Shown here piece after piece: positions 20,157 to 32,059 of a DNA stretch of 64,000 bases. Origin of the DNA: Nemophila menziesii (lineage: Eukaryota; Streptophyta; Magnoliopsida; Boraginales; Hydrophyllaceae); contig JARWIR010000001.1 of assembly GCA_029959085.1 (NCBI GenBank), forward strand, positions 17,971,730-18,035,729, in the 5' to 3' direction. A program made the position numbers and the translations under genes. The notes beneath the pieces were generated by a model. The model did not search any database and was not told the DNA's origin. It saw only the letters and a list, made by a program, of their open reading frames with translations. Each line of letters opens with the position of its first letter. The first letter of the stretch is position 1.

Positions 20157-20885
20157 AAGGATATCCATTCCTAGATCCTAGCAATGAATATAACTACATC
20201 ACATATATTAAAGGCTAATGGTCTCAGAAACAAGTGAGAATGATTTCATGCAGACACGATAAAGACAAAAAGGAAGAACATCGACAAGAAGATAATAATT
20301 ATAAAACGTATATTGAAGGCTACACAAGAAATGATTGCATGCAGAACAGAATACCGACAAGAAGGTAATAATTACAGCACATATACTGAATGATACATAG
20401 GGAATGATTGCACACATATAAACAAAGGAAAAAAGGGAGAATGTCGATAGGCGACAATAACTACAACACGTAATTGAAGACTACTAAACTAGGGAACATG
20501 CGAGAAATGATCACGCGCATAAGGATATCCATTCCTAGATCCTAGCAATGAATATAACTACATCACATATATTAAAGGCTAATGGTCTCGGAAACAAGTG
20601 GGAATGGTTTCATGCAGACACGATAAAGACAAAAGGAAAGAACATCGACAAGAAGATAATAATTATATAACGTATACTGAAGGCTACACAAGGAATGATT
20701 GCGTGCAGAACAGAATACCGACAAGAAGGTAATAATTACAACACATATACTGAATGATACATGGGGAATAATTGCACACATATAAAGAAAGGACAAAAAG
20801 GGAGAATGTCGATAGGCGACAATAACTACAACACGTAATTGAAGACTACTAATCTAGGGAACATGCGAGAAATGATTACGCGCAT
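20157..20885. repeat. 364-bp tandem duplication with internal sub-repeats
   Basis: Copies 20157-20520 and 20521-20885 both start AAGGATATCCATTCCTAG and are about 95% alike by eye. Each is itself built of ~75-105-bp blocks beginning TGAT(T/C), several with CATGCA in the same place (20247-20252, 20338-20343, 20611-20616). A further partial block continues to about 20920. Hydrophobic minus-strand frames here are by-products. Confidence 0.9.
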
Positions 20886-20999
20886 ACAAATAAACGACAA
20901 AAGGAAAGATCATCGACAAGAAAAAGATACAGTTCCAAAAATAGAAGGGAATATAGAAACTGGACACTTCAACACGGGTCACAAAACAATATAGCAAAC

Positions 21000-21272
<273 letters not shown>

Positions 21273-21273
<1 letters not shown>

Positions 21274-23584
21274 AAACACATGATGGATGTGTAGCGTGAG
21301 AAGCATTATCAAACTAAAATTTCTTTCGTCAGTAAAAGCTAATAACCTCAACAATAATTTAAAAAAAGGAGAAAATTGGTTTCTAAATGAAATAAGTAAC
21401 ACCTAACCCATAAATGATTACCTCTTTGAGAGAGTTAATTTTTTTACCAATAATAGCCATACGTTCCTACAAATAGATCAGGAAGCTAATATATCTATCC
21501 AACATTGACCATGCAATTGGTATGGAAACTCAAATAATATTAACTATCCTTGTTGTAAAAGTGAGATAACTTGAGCAAGACCATATTTTATACTTCTAGC
21601 TTGAGAAAAAGGGTGAAGGTTAATGAGATCAAGTAGATAAACAAAATGATTAGGGGAACTCTATGGGGTATCTTGTTTTAGCTTGGTCTAAAGCCGAATG
21701 AGATAAAATGTTAAGAAAGATGTTAATGAGAATATTTAGAAAGAGAAACTCAAATTAGGGCAAACTAAGTACATCATATACTCCATTATACATGTCATTT
21801 TCTTAATTTTTCAATAAACTATACCGAGGAGTAACACCTTCATAGTTTTTAAATCAAATAGAACAAACTCATTTTCCATGATAATAAGTGAACCATCAAA
21901 ACCCTGAATTTGAGTTCGACCTTATATTTGAAGACCGTTATGAGACATTTTTACTTTCTAACTAAATATACTACATAGATATTTACCAACTTTAGACACA
22001 TGAGAGAAACACTAAGGATTTCAATCAAGATGCATGTGGTTGAAGGAAAATGACAATGATAGAAACTGTATTTTTACTCTACCACTAATTTAAGATATAC
22101 AACTAATAAGATCTTGTACTTCAAGCACAAGAATAATATATGAATAAAGGATTAACCGCGTATTAAAATATGATCACAATCTTTTAACTGGATATTCTTT
22201 CCTCTTATGGCCTAAGAGATATATAGACATGATGATTAATGGAATAAAATGGCTAGTTAATGGCTTGAGAATTTGGTAAACTAAAGACACTTGTCTAAAG
22301 TATAGTGGTTGATAGTGCAAAAATTGTCACTGATACACGCTCTAGATTTGTGTATTTTATAAAGCCTATTGAGCCACGAGCATGTAGTCCAAAGTGGTGA
22401 CTATCATCTTTCTTCCCGATTGTGTATATATTTGTTGTCCATAAACAAGGGTTCGTTAAGACGTTAGTCTAATCCCTCTCCTCATTTTGCAATATTGATG
22501 TTCAACAAAACTTCTAAAAAAGACTTGTCGAAGGGTGAACATAGCGTGTTGTCAACTTTACCTGTCATCCTAGTGAATATAAACTATAAAGGCCTTATTG
22601 AAAATACACTTGATAAGCCTGATTACCCATTGAAAGTGTTAATCTTAAAGCCTCAAGAGTTAATACACTTGGAAAATTTATCATATGTCATGTACAAACA
22701 TCTAGCCGATACCATCCGTTGCATTAGCCACAATATTGTGTGTCTCAAATGTATAAAGAGATTGAGACACACTCCTAAAAACTTTGGACTTTGGTCAACC
22801 ACTACACACGATTTACGTTACCCATGAGTGTTATCCACTCTTAACAATACATGCAAGTCACAATTAACATATACCTATGTAATCATTATGAAAAACTATA
22901 AATACTCTACGCATATCACCTTAATAATTCTAACATTACAAGTAGGTCATGATCGATATGAACCAATGTATACATTCTGAAACACTATAAATAATATGTT
23001 TCACACATTCTTAACTCAAAGTCTCAGGTCTTTTCTAAAAGGCGTCATTCATAACACCACTACCAATTTGAGTGCCACAGTGGCATTGGAAGCTCTGGTC
23101 CTTGGTCTTCTAATGTCCATGTTTGGCTCATATGACAAGTAAAAGAAGACTATCTGAATTTCAAACCATCCAACTGAGGCATCCCTTTTGAAATAAATTG
23201 TGTGTGTACTAGCATCACTCGAATGGAAATTTGACTGTATCAAGGGTCCACCTAATCTCCTAGATATGAGGCTTCCTTACCATAAATATAGTGACCCCTA
23301 AATAACATTTTTTGTCCCTTAGGTATGCACTATTTAAAGAAAATATCAACCTTACACCTCTAAACAATACCATACTTCTCATTCTCAATATAGAGCACCG
23401 TGAATAACGCATGACTTTAGATATATTAGGCAAAGTTTCTAATAAGGAAAATGATCCCTCTTATACAAAAATGTTTTATAGGAAAATAGTCTTTTTCCAT
23501 ATTAAAAAAAATTCATTTAAGATAGAGCAATTAATAAATGTGGAAAAATTCTTACTAAATAAGACCACAACCTTGTTATGGTCA
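21273..23584. other. Intergenic DNA, no gene recognised
   Basis: AT-rich DNA without recognised genes. A 110-codon plus-strand frame (22495-22827) has no family resemblance and no start context; I do not support it as a gene. The next element's target duplication CTATG lies at 23585-23589. Confidence 0.6.
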
Positions 23585-23589
23585 CTATG

Positions 23590-26500
23590 TGATGTCTCCT
23601 CAATTGTATATTAGGATGAGACATCATTTTTAGTGAATTAGAAGTCATAAATGTTGATTTTCTTGAGAAATAGTGCACTTTCCTATTTTGAGTCTTGATT
23701 TAGTAAAATAATATTTTTAGAGCATATTGGATTTAATTTTTTATTTAGTGTGAAGCTTTAAAGATAATTATGGAGATTAATTAGAGTCCAAGTCAAAGGC
23801 TACAACTTATGGAAAGAGATTTGCATGGTAATTGGAGATAAGGAAACAAAAGCTAAAAAAAGATGGAAAAGGAAAAGCTACCTAAATCTGAGATTCTGCA
23901 GCACACGCCTAAAGAAGTGGCTATTACTCCTACAAGGAAGCCGATTTTGGTAATTTCCTTTCATAGGGACGTAGATAATTCTGTGAGGATTCTTTTGGTA
24001 TATTATGGAGCAAAAACCGACCAATAGAGAAGAAGATATGCTCAAAACGGTCCAACAGTGTTTATCTTTATTTCCATACGAATTTGAGTTGGGCTAGGAG
24101 TCCAATACTTTATCTCTTCGTCAAGAAAACGAATTAGGTCTTCTAAACACCTATAAATACACCCTTATATCACTTGTAAATCATCCTTGCCTCATAGTAA
24201 TTAGTTCTTAAGGTTTTATTCTTCCAGTTTATTGTAGAGAGCAAGATGATGTCTTTTGTAATGTCTTTTAGTTTATTTCCATCAGGTATGAACTAAACTC
24301 CCCATAGCTTGGGTTTTGCATAATGTATAATCTATGAATTCTAATTCTTCTATCTAAGTTTCTTTTGGAATTATATGTTTTAATTTGATATTAGCTACTT
24401 ACCTCTATATTTGTGTATGTGTTTTGATTTAATGATTGTTTTCCTTGTGGTGCGCAACGTTTAGGATTATGATGTCTCCCGATTTGTTCTAATTATTAGC
24501 CCTTGGAGACATCCTTTTCGGTGAATAAATGACTTGTTTGATAGACTTTTAAGCTTATTTGATCATATTGCACTTTCTCCCCTTGGAAATTAACTATTTG
24601 CAGAATCTGAGCTTTTGTGCGTAAATTTGACTATTTTTAATGCAAAGTTAATCGGTTCTTGAATCTCATGAAAGACCAATCCAAGGAGAAAAAGTGAGAA
24701 TAAAGTCTTAGTGTATTTTAGAGTGTTAGGAAGTGATTTCTAGTCGAGTTTCTATTTTTAGAGTACACTTTCCTTTTTCGATTTCTTGATTTCTTGATTT
24801 ATTCTTTTTAAGCATATGCGGTTTAATTATTTATTTAATGTGAAGATTTAAAAGATAAATGGTAATTACTTAGAGGCCAAGTCAAGATAAAGATGAAAGG
24901 AAAGAAGATTTACATGGAAATAAGAAGATTTAGGAAAGATTTATTCAAAGGAGGAAAAGATAAAGCTGCCTTTTGAAATCTGAAAATCCAGCCACGTTTT
25001 AGAGATTAAATCATAATAAAAGATTGGCATGGATTCTGGACGAATGGTCTGCACCAATAGAAAGAGTTTTCCAAGACAAGCAGTTTCATATATTGGAACT
25101 TCTCAAACGGATAAGTATTGAAAAATATATGACCAAATCAAATCAGCAGCAAATCTTACCTTTCCTAGAATTTAGAGCTACGAATTTGAGAGTCTTTGAC
25201 TTGTCTTCCACTCCAAGCAAAATTCGACCTAGGGTCCTCCAACACCTAAAAATACACCCCTTAACCTCCTACTTTCACACACTTCAGAGAATTACACAAG
25301 AGGCTTAAGGTTTTCAAGTCAGAGCACGAAGGAGAGAAGAAGCTAGAAGCTGGAGGAATCCTGTTCTTCCATCCATAGTCATTCTACCCTTTAGGTTTTT
25401 CATTTATCTTTTGTATTTGAACATGAATTCCTTTTATTTTATGTTAGTTTTTAATTTCATCATGAGCTAAATTTCTTTATACTTGAGAATCGCATAAAAG
25501 GGATGAATCTTAATTAATGAATCTATGTTTTGAATTTGGGATTGTTTAGATTTAAATTGAATTGAGTTTTAGGTATTGGATATTACTTTGTTTTCATTAC
25601 TAATTCTTTTAGGAACAACTAGAATTAGCTGTTAGTATTTGGGCTATTCACTTTAGTGGCGAAGTGATCATCCGACAGGGGGGTTTGAATACAGATCTAG
25701 GTAATACCCGTGTAATGTCCGTTATTGACCGACAGGCTTAACTAGTTACATAGCCAAAGAGGTAAAATCTTATCATCCGAAAAGCCATATTCGACCATAC
25801 AGGTGTTTATGATACTTTAGGATAGCTTTTAGGTCCACCCGACAGGGGGCTAGGAGATCTTAGAGTCCCGACTAATATTATAATTCCAATTCTGCCCTTA
25901 AACATAGCATAGATTATATTGATTAAGTGGATTCCTTTGCGAGGATCAAGCATCTCTCATATCTGAAGTTAGTCGTTAATTGCTTTATTTCCTTTCTGTT
26001 TAGTTAATTTAGTCTTTACTTTATTTGCATCTTTTATCTTACAAAAACCAAACAAAAATTATTATCTTTTATTTTCTGTTTAGCAATTGTCTCTACTATC
26101 TGATTAATATTTGGGTTGAACCTAATCCGTCCTTGAGAACGAACTTGATTATCATATATTACTTGGGACAACCGTACACTTGCGGTTAAGTGGTTCCTCT
26201 ATTTTGCACTTTATTTTATAACACCCCAGGACCCACCAGATTACCTTAATAGTAGTTAGATGATCACCTTAGCTGGGTGTCTAATTATTGAAACACCACA
26301 TAACGTCTAGTGTCGATATTAGTTCTGACAAAACATGATTCTAACTAGATAGTCATTAGGGTTTGTTTTAATCACCATATCACCAATTGATTGAAGTGTT
26401 TGCTTAGGGCCTTGGTAGCGCTTGATAACCCTATTTGAAACCACGTCTTGGTTGTGCCGTAGCCCCCTTAGTCGCTCTCAAGGTCTAAGGTATGGGAATT

Positions 26501-26885
26501 TAGAATCCTGACTAAGTATACAAGAGCTAATATTCTCCCTTATAAACTAGATCTAATAGATAGAATTAGAAGGATTAGTGCATACTAGCAAAACCTAAGC
26601 TCTCATCTCATATTCTTAGTATTTTATTTTATTGTCTTTATTTTCTAGTTTAATTAATTAATTTCGAAATTCATATCTTTTATTTTCTGTCTTTAATTAT
26701 TTACTTTTACTCGTTATATCTACTCATGCGATTAACACACTTAAGTCCCTGAGAACGAACTCAACTTATCAACTAAAACTTGCATACGTCCTGTAATACT
26801 TGCAGTACTGTGCCTGTCTAGGGTGAGAGTGCGTAGTTTTCTAGACTTTATTTATCATATTTTTATCACACCCTAGGCGACACCA
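23590..26885 (+). repeat. 5' LTR of element A, interrupted
   Basis: LTR sequence is at 23590-24469 and 26239-26885 (about 1.52 kb without the insert), matching the 3' LTR. The intervening 24470-26238 is a solo LTR of another family. A TATA box TATAAATA lies at 24152-24159. Confidence 0.92.
24470..26238 (+). mobile_element. Family-2 solo LTR inserted in the 5' LTR of element A
   Basis: Starts TGATGTCTCCC, ends AGGACCCACCA, and is flanked by the direct repeat GATTA (24465-24469, 26239-26243). The 3' LTR of A is uninterrupted at the same point. No internal region remains, so it arose by recombination between two LTRs. Its TATA position (near 25245) reads CTAAAAATA, a likely damaged promoter compared with TATAAATA in a sister copy. 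Confidence 0.95.
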
Positions 26886-26891
26886 AGTTTT

Positions 26892-26909
26892 TGGCGCCGC
26901 TGCCGGGGA
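26892..26909 (+). other. Primer-binding site, tRNA-Asp type
   Basis: TGGCGCCGCTGCCGGGGA is complementary to the 3' end of plant tRNA-Asp except at one position, as recalled. It follows the LTR by six bases. Athila-like elements commonly use this tRNA. Confidence 0.85.
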
Positions 26910-27041
26910 CTTGTGTCTCGTTAGCGTGTGGGTTATCTATTTCGAGTAGTAGTTTTTAATTAGTTTTTATTTTTCAGTATTTAGTTTTTGTTTTTCCGGA
27001 TTTACGCTTGTGGTTTGCTTTAGGCTTTTTCAGGTTTCACA

Positions 27042-29157
27042 GTGTTTAATTCTTGGCCTCCTTTATCGGAGCCTGAGAGGAACAACAAACGTGTTCGTGA
27101 GGAAAGATCCTTGAGAAGAGTAGTGGCAGCCCATCAAGATCCACCACTTGATGACCAACTTGGAGTAAATCCGAGAGGTCCACCACCACCACCACCACCA
27201 CCACCACCTTCACCTGGTGGACTACATCAAGATCCACCTGGGATCCAACAACAGGATCCACCTGGTGTACAAGGACAACAACAACATCCGTTGGGAGGAG
27301 GTAATGGGCAGAATAACGTTAATCAACAGAATCAAGTACAGCAAGACCTCCCTGGTCTTCATGTACCGTTTCATGTTCAACCTATCGGTTACCGTCCTCC
27401 AGAGATCCAGAATATTAAATGTAGACCGATCCGGGTATGCTTAGTCAATTTCAAAGTTTTGGACTCTACAGTGGTACAACAATACAAGATCCGGTAAGAT
27501 CGATTCAAAAGTTCATGCAGATTTGTGATGCCTATATTACTCTTGGCATTACACGCGAGCAACTGTATTGTCATATGTTTTCGTTCTTCTTGACCGGTAG
27601 AGCTAGCGATTGGCTAGAAAGACAACCACATGGAACAATTAATTCTTGGACAAAACTTCAAACCGCGTTCTTTAACCGTTTTTATCCGAAGAGCATGAGA
27701 CTCAAAGATCAAACCGAACTTGCAAGATTTTGTCAAGAAGATAGAGAAACAGTAGGAGAATCATGGACAAGGTTTCAACATAAATTAGCTAGATGTCCGC
27801 TCCATGGTTATACCCCTGCTCTACAACTTGCTATATTCTATGAAGGTCTTAATGATAAAGGAAGAGAGAAGGTGGATAACATTGGAAAGGGTAATTTTGT
27901 GTCCATGAATCATAATGAAGCTTCCGAGGTTTTAGAAAATATTATGGAACAAGAAATAAGTTGGCCTTCAACGCGAGCTTCTGTAGCAAAGACCCGAGGA
28001 ACACTTCGTTTAGATGCAGAAACTGCGAACTCAGCTCAAATATCCGCATTAGAAAATCAAATCAAAGAGCTGAAATAGAGATGCAAAAGAATTTAGCCGC
28101 TACAAACGTAGTACAAGAAGCACAAGGCTGTCAACAATGTGGGGTCAACAATCATACATGGGAAGAGTGCGAATCAAATCCACAATCTGTGTACTTCATA
28201 TCCAACCGAGGAGGCTATCAATGGGGTAACCGAAATCATCCGGGTATGCAGTATTCAAATCCACAAGGGGCCGCTAATCCTGGTCATTTTCAACCGCGTC
28301 CCCAGAACAACTCTTTCCAACCGAGAGGTCAATACCAAAATCAATATCAAAATAGACCTGCTACCCCTCAACAACCTATTCAAGATGCTTACACCAATTC
28401 GTTAGATCAGAAGGCTTTACTACAGTATCCTCAAGAAGGATCTATGGATAATCAGCAAGTAATGCAAGCCTTGCACCGTTTGACCACGAGTATGAACGCT
28501 CAGGAAGAGAAAGTCCGAGGACAAGATGCCGTACTTCAGATTTTAGGTACTCAAGTAGAACAGTTAAACAAAGTTTTAACAAATTTAATGGAACAAAAGG
28601 AAGTAAAGGCAATCGAAGGAGGTGAAAACAATGTTGGGTTCGAAGCTTGCAAGGCTATTTGCTTTGAAATTGAAGAAAAAGAAGAGGAAGTACCGCATGC
28701 TGCCGTTAGTGCCGTGGAAGTTCCGAGTACCGAAGAAGAACCAACCAAGTCTAGCCCCGTGGAATCTGACTGTTATGAGGTTTATGTGGAGGACGATCAA
28801 GAAAAAGCCGAGTTTATACAACTTCTGAAGAAGATGCAAGAGGAAATACGATCGGTTATGGATTATCAAGCTGAGCTAAATTCAAAAGTTGAAGATGAAG
28901 TTGCACCTGCTGTGCATGAAGAGAAAGAAGAAGAGAATGTGGAATCGCCACCTATTGTTCAACCAGTGTCATCAACTATTCCTGATACAAATCCTAAGGA
29001 TGACACTGTACTCAAGATATTTGTAGAGGCGTACCAACCTGAAAATATCAACGCCCAAATGCTTGAGATGCGAAGAGAGGACTTACACCGCAACAAGTTT
29101 TTACGCAAGTTATTCCTGAGAAAGAGGCGAGTGTAGAGATCCCAAGAAAGAATTTAA
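27042..29157 (+). pseudogene. Broken gag of element A
   Basis: Codes for an Athila-type gag: a Pro/Gln-rich N-terminus (poly-Pro near 27181-27210), the retrotransposon gag core (27437-28078, with F-F-N-R-F-Y-P and W-x-R-F-Q-x-K-L-x-x-C-P), a C-x-x-C-x(4)-H-x(4)-C knuckle (about 28129-28170), a Gln/Asn/Pro-rich linker, and an acidic coiled-coil region. Compared with the copy in element B it has single-base deletions near 27430, 28075 and 29072, each shifting the frame. No ATG begins the conserved N-terminal frame; it opens at a GTG in both copies, so the true start is uncertain. Gag would form the particle shell. Confidence 0.88.
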
Positions 29158-29915
29158 GAGTCTCAAGAAGAAGTGAATGAGAGCTACCAACAAAGCTTAA
29201 AGATCCGGGAAGTTTCAACCTTCCTATTCAAATTAATGGTATGCTCAAAGTGAAAGCTATGTATGATGTGGGTTCTGGTGTGAATCTTATGCCTAAGTCC
29301 GTGTTCGAGAGACTTGGACTTCAGAAATCAGAGAAAACTCCAGTGAAGTTGCAGTTCGCTGACAACTCAGTTAAAAGGACATGGGGAACAGTGGAGGACG
29401 TCTTAGTCCGAGCAGGTAATATCGCCATCCCTACTGACTTTGTTATTCTTGAGTTTGATGCAGATAAGCAGGTTCCAATCATACTTGGACGACCTTTCAT
29501 GGCCACAAGTCAAAGTGTCATCAACTTCCAAGAAGGGACCATCACCCTTCATGCAAAGAATGTATCCGAGACCTTCTATGTCTTGGGTAAGAAACCAAGG
29601 AAGTTAGATCCCACCGTTCCTGTCATCCACAGCCTTTCACATCACAAAGTCCCTCCTGAGAAGATCCACTTAAAGCCTGTGGATACTGAGCCAAACATTG
29701 AGTTTTGGGTTGGCCATGAATTTCTATGGAAAGCTCACAAACGCGAGAACAGGCCACGAAGTTTCAAAGACTCGTGGATGGGACCATTCATTGTCACTAA
29801 GGTTGTTTCAGCCAAGGTGATAGAAATTCGACCCAAAACTGGGATCAAGCGCAGATTAGTTGACGTTCATAGCCTAACTCGTTGTTGGGGAGGCTATATT
29901 CGCAAATCTTGGTAG
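29158..29915 (+). pseudogene. Aspartic protease joined to an integrase C-terminal (GPY/F-type) tail
   Basis: Protease core at about 29241-29560: the active-site segment reads D-V-G-S-G (D at 29265), with flap region and I-I-L-G-R-P-F, the usual end motif of retropepsin-like folds in plant elements. Within ~130 codons the frame passes directly into F-x-V-G-H-E-x-L-W and W-M-G-P-F-I-V (29775-29794), which resemble the C-terminal domain of a Gypsy integrase. Reverse transcriptase, RNase H and the integrase catalytic core are absent. The frame upstream is cut by TGA at 29178-29180; the sister copy has CGA, so this is a C-to-T change at CpG. Confidence 0.82.
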
Positions 29916-30119
29916 AGGTAACGCGTCTAACTTTGAAAGACGTTAAACAAAAGTGCTGTACGGGAGACAACCCGCAATTTTTATGTTTTTATGTCTTTTA
30001 CATTTTTAGTTTATGTTTAGTTTAGTTATTTTTAGTTGATATTGCATGTTTGAGAAAGGTATTAGTGTTTTTGATGCTCAGGTATTGGAGAAATCGAGTT
30101 AGGGAAGAAACAAAAAATT

Positions 30120-30500
30120 TCGGAAGGGATACACCATCGGTGCGGTATACCGCAGAGGACAAAAAACCCGTACCACGGGTAGGAGCCGCGGGTTTTATAC
30201 CGAGCCAAAAATTGACCCGTGCGGTATACCCCCTGCACCGCACCCCTACACCGCTCGCCTAAAACACGTGCCACGGGGTTCTGTTATGGGTATTTTGCCG
30301 AAGGAAGCTACAGAAGCCACGGTACACCCCTGCGGTGTACCCCTATACCGCGCCTATGGTCCGCGCGCCCAAAACCCGTGCCACGGGGTAGATATCACGT
30401 GTATTTGGCCGAGGCAAAAATTTTGAGCAACAGAAGCTGCGGTGTACCCATGCAGTACACCCATGTACCGCAGCCATGGTCCGCACGACGCCGCTGGAGA
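30120..30500 (+). repeat. GC-rich imperfect minisatellite of element A
   Basis: Units of roughly 130 bp with CCAAAACCCGTGCCACGGGG, GTATTT-GCCGA and GCGGTGTACC cores recur about three times. Element B has the counterpart at about 60090-60490 and element C has degraded pieces. The block is far GC-richer than its surroundings and full of CCGCGG-like palindromes. A 106-codon frame (30219-30539) is open in both A and B. Confidence 0.8.
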
Positions 30501-30915
30501 GAGAAAGAAACAGGATTTAAGTGTATAAAAAAGGTATGAAGCCATTATTCCGAATTTTATAAACCTCAAGCCTCTTTATCTTCTCCAAAACTCTCCCAAC
30601 TCCATTAAAGCTCATAAAAAACCTTCACCAATCATCAAGGAAAACACATCAAACCTTCTCTCCACATCATTACAAGAGAGATTCAAGCACCCAATCCTCA
30701 CCAAATCCATCAAATTGAAGAGTCAAGAGCACAAATTTTCACAATTCATCCTACAATTTCTTAAATCCAAGCCAACCCATTACAAATCCACCTCACCCAC
30801 ATATAGATTCATCATCCATTCATATTTCCTAAGCCATATCAAGCTTGTTCAACCAAAAATTCACAAATTCAAATTTCAAGGGTTGCTAAAGCTTTGAGTT
30901 GGGGGTTAATTGAGG
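30501..30915 (+). other. Leader upstream of ORF2 in element A
   Basis: C/A-rich, G-poor leader with repeated ATCC, TTCAC and CATTA motifs. The counterparts in B, C and D are recognisable. It may be the 5' UTR of a separate ORF2 transcript. No promoter can be assigned. Confidence 0.5.
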
Positions 30916-32059
30916 ATGACTAATAGAACAACAATATTAGCTAACAAGAGGGAGGTGAAGAAGAGGTATTGTATTCAATCAAGAAGAAATCAATTGACAA
31001 AGGTTCCAGTTCTAAATCAAAGGGTAAAGACAATGTTGAAGATGGAGGTATAACTTTGTGTGATCGTAATGGTAAAAAGCTTTACTTTTATGCAAAGGAG
31101 AAAACACAACTTCCACAAGGTCCTACACCCAAGGAGAAAGAGGAAGCTTCAAGGGCCGTGAAAGCTTCTGCAGAGAAACAGTTAAAAGAACTACCTTTTG
31201 CTTATGAGAAAGTATTCAAGGAAGAAGTTGGTGAAGGAGAATACGCAAGATTCTTAGAGCTTGGCGAGAAATTGGGTTGGTCTACGTTCATGGTAAGACG
31301 TTCTGAATTATGTCATGAGTTAGTTTTGGAATTCTATTTAGGCCTTTTTAGCCGAGATAGTAAAGGTTGTGTTCCGATTAGAGGAAAGCCAGTTCCTTTC
31401 ACAGTTGATGAGATTATAAACCACTTCAAGTTTAAGAAATTGAAAGGTTATTGCAAATTTGAATAAGCGGTTGCTAAACGAAAAATCTTTGATGAGGAAT
31501 TACTTTTTGAGCATGTATTAGACAAGGAGAAAGTGCAATCACATAAGGGAGAATTGAAGGCACCTTGGCCTTACAAATATCTTCAATCGGATGCGAGAAT
31601 TTGGCACAATTTCCTTATTCCTAATGTATTTGGAAACACACGAACTTTGGATGTGACTATGAAGTACGCTCTACTGTTGGATTGTATTTTGAGAGGAGAA
31701 GAAGTAGATGTGGCACAGTTGATCTATGAGGAGGTGATACGATTTTCGGTCTCTCCTAAATCGATTTATAATGTTAAAATCCTACCATGGTCGCGTGTCT
31801 TGTGCGAAAAGCGAATGTTACATTGGGTGAAGAAGAGAAACTCGAATTTAAAGTGAGTTATATTGATAATGCTTGGATAAAGGATATCTTTCGAAGAGCG
31901 GGTTCTACGCAAGTCTCGAAAGAAGAAAAGGAGCAAAGCTGGCAAGAGAAGATGGAGGAGCGTTTAACGAAATTCGAAGCAGCTCAAACTTCCTTAGTCA
32001 ATGATGTGGCACAAATCAATGCTAATCAAGTGCACATCATGAAACTCCTTGGCAATTAA
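30916..32059 (+). pseudogene. ORF2 of element A, Transposase_32-like, broken
   Basis: The start ATG at 30916 matches that of element B. The N-terminus is basic. The middle (about 31195-31450) shows G-W-S-x-F, L-V-L-E-F-Y and I-R-G-K-x-V-P-F-T, the pattern I associate with the PF20167 plant transposon family. The C-terminus (about 31940-32050) is a predicted coiled coil. Breaks: a 4-base deletion after about 30965, TAA at 31464-31466 where B has GAA, a frameshift near 31785, and one near the end. The position after pol is where Athila elements keep an env-like or extra gene. Function unknown. Confidence 0.75.

Noticed and set aside
22495..22827. 110-codon plus-strand gene
   Set aside because: No recognisable domain, no supporting introns or context; length is within chance for AT-rich DNA of this size.
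28585..28869. Antisense genes over gag (also 61747-61935, 62018-62302)
   Set aside because: Mirror frames of a conserved acidic gag segment. They recur only because gag is repeated.
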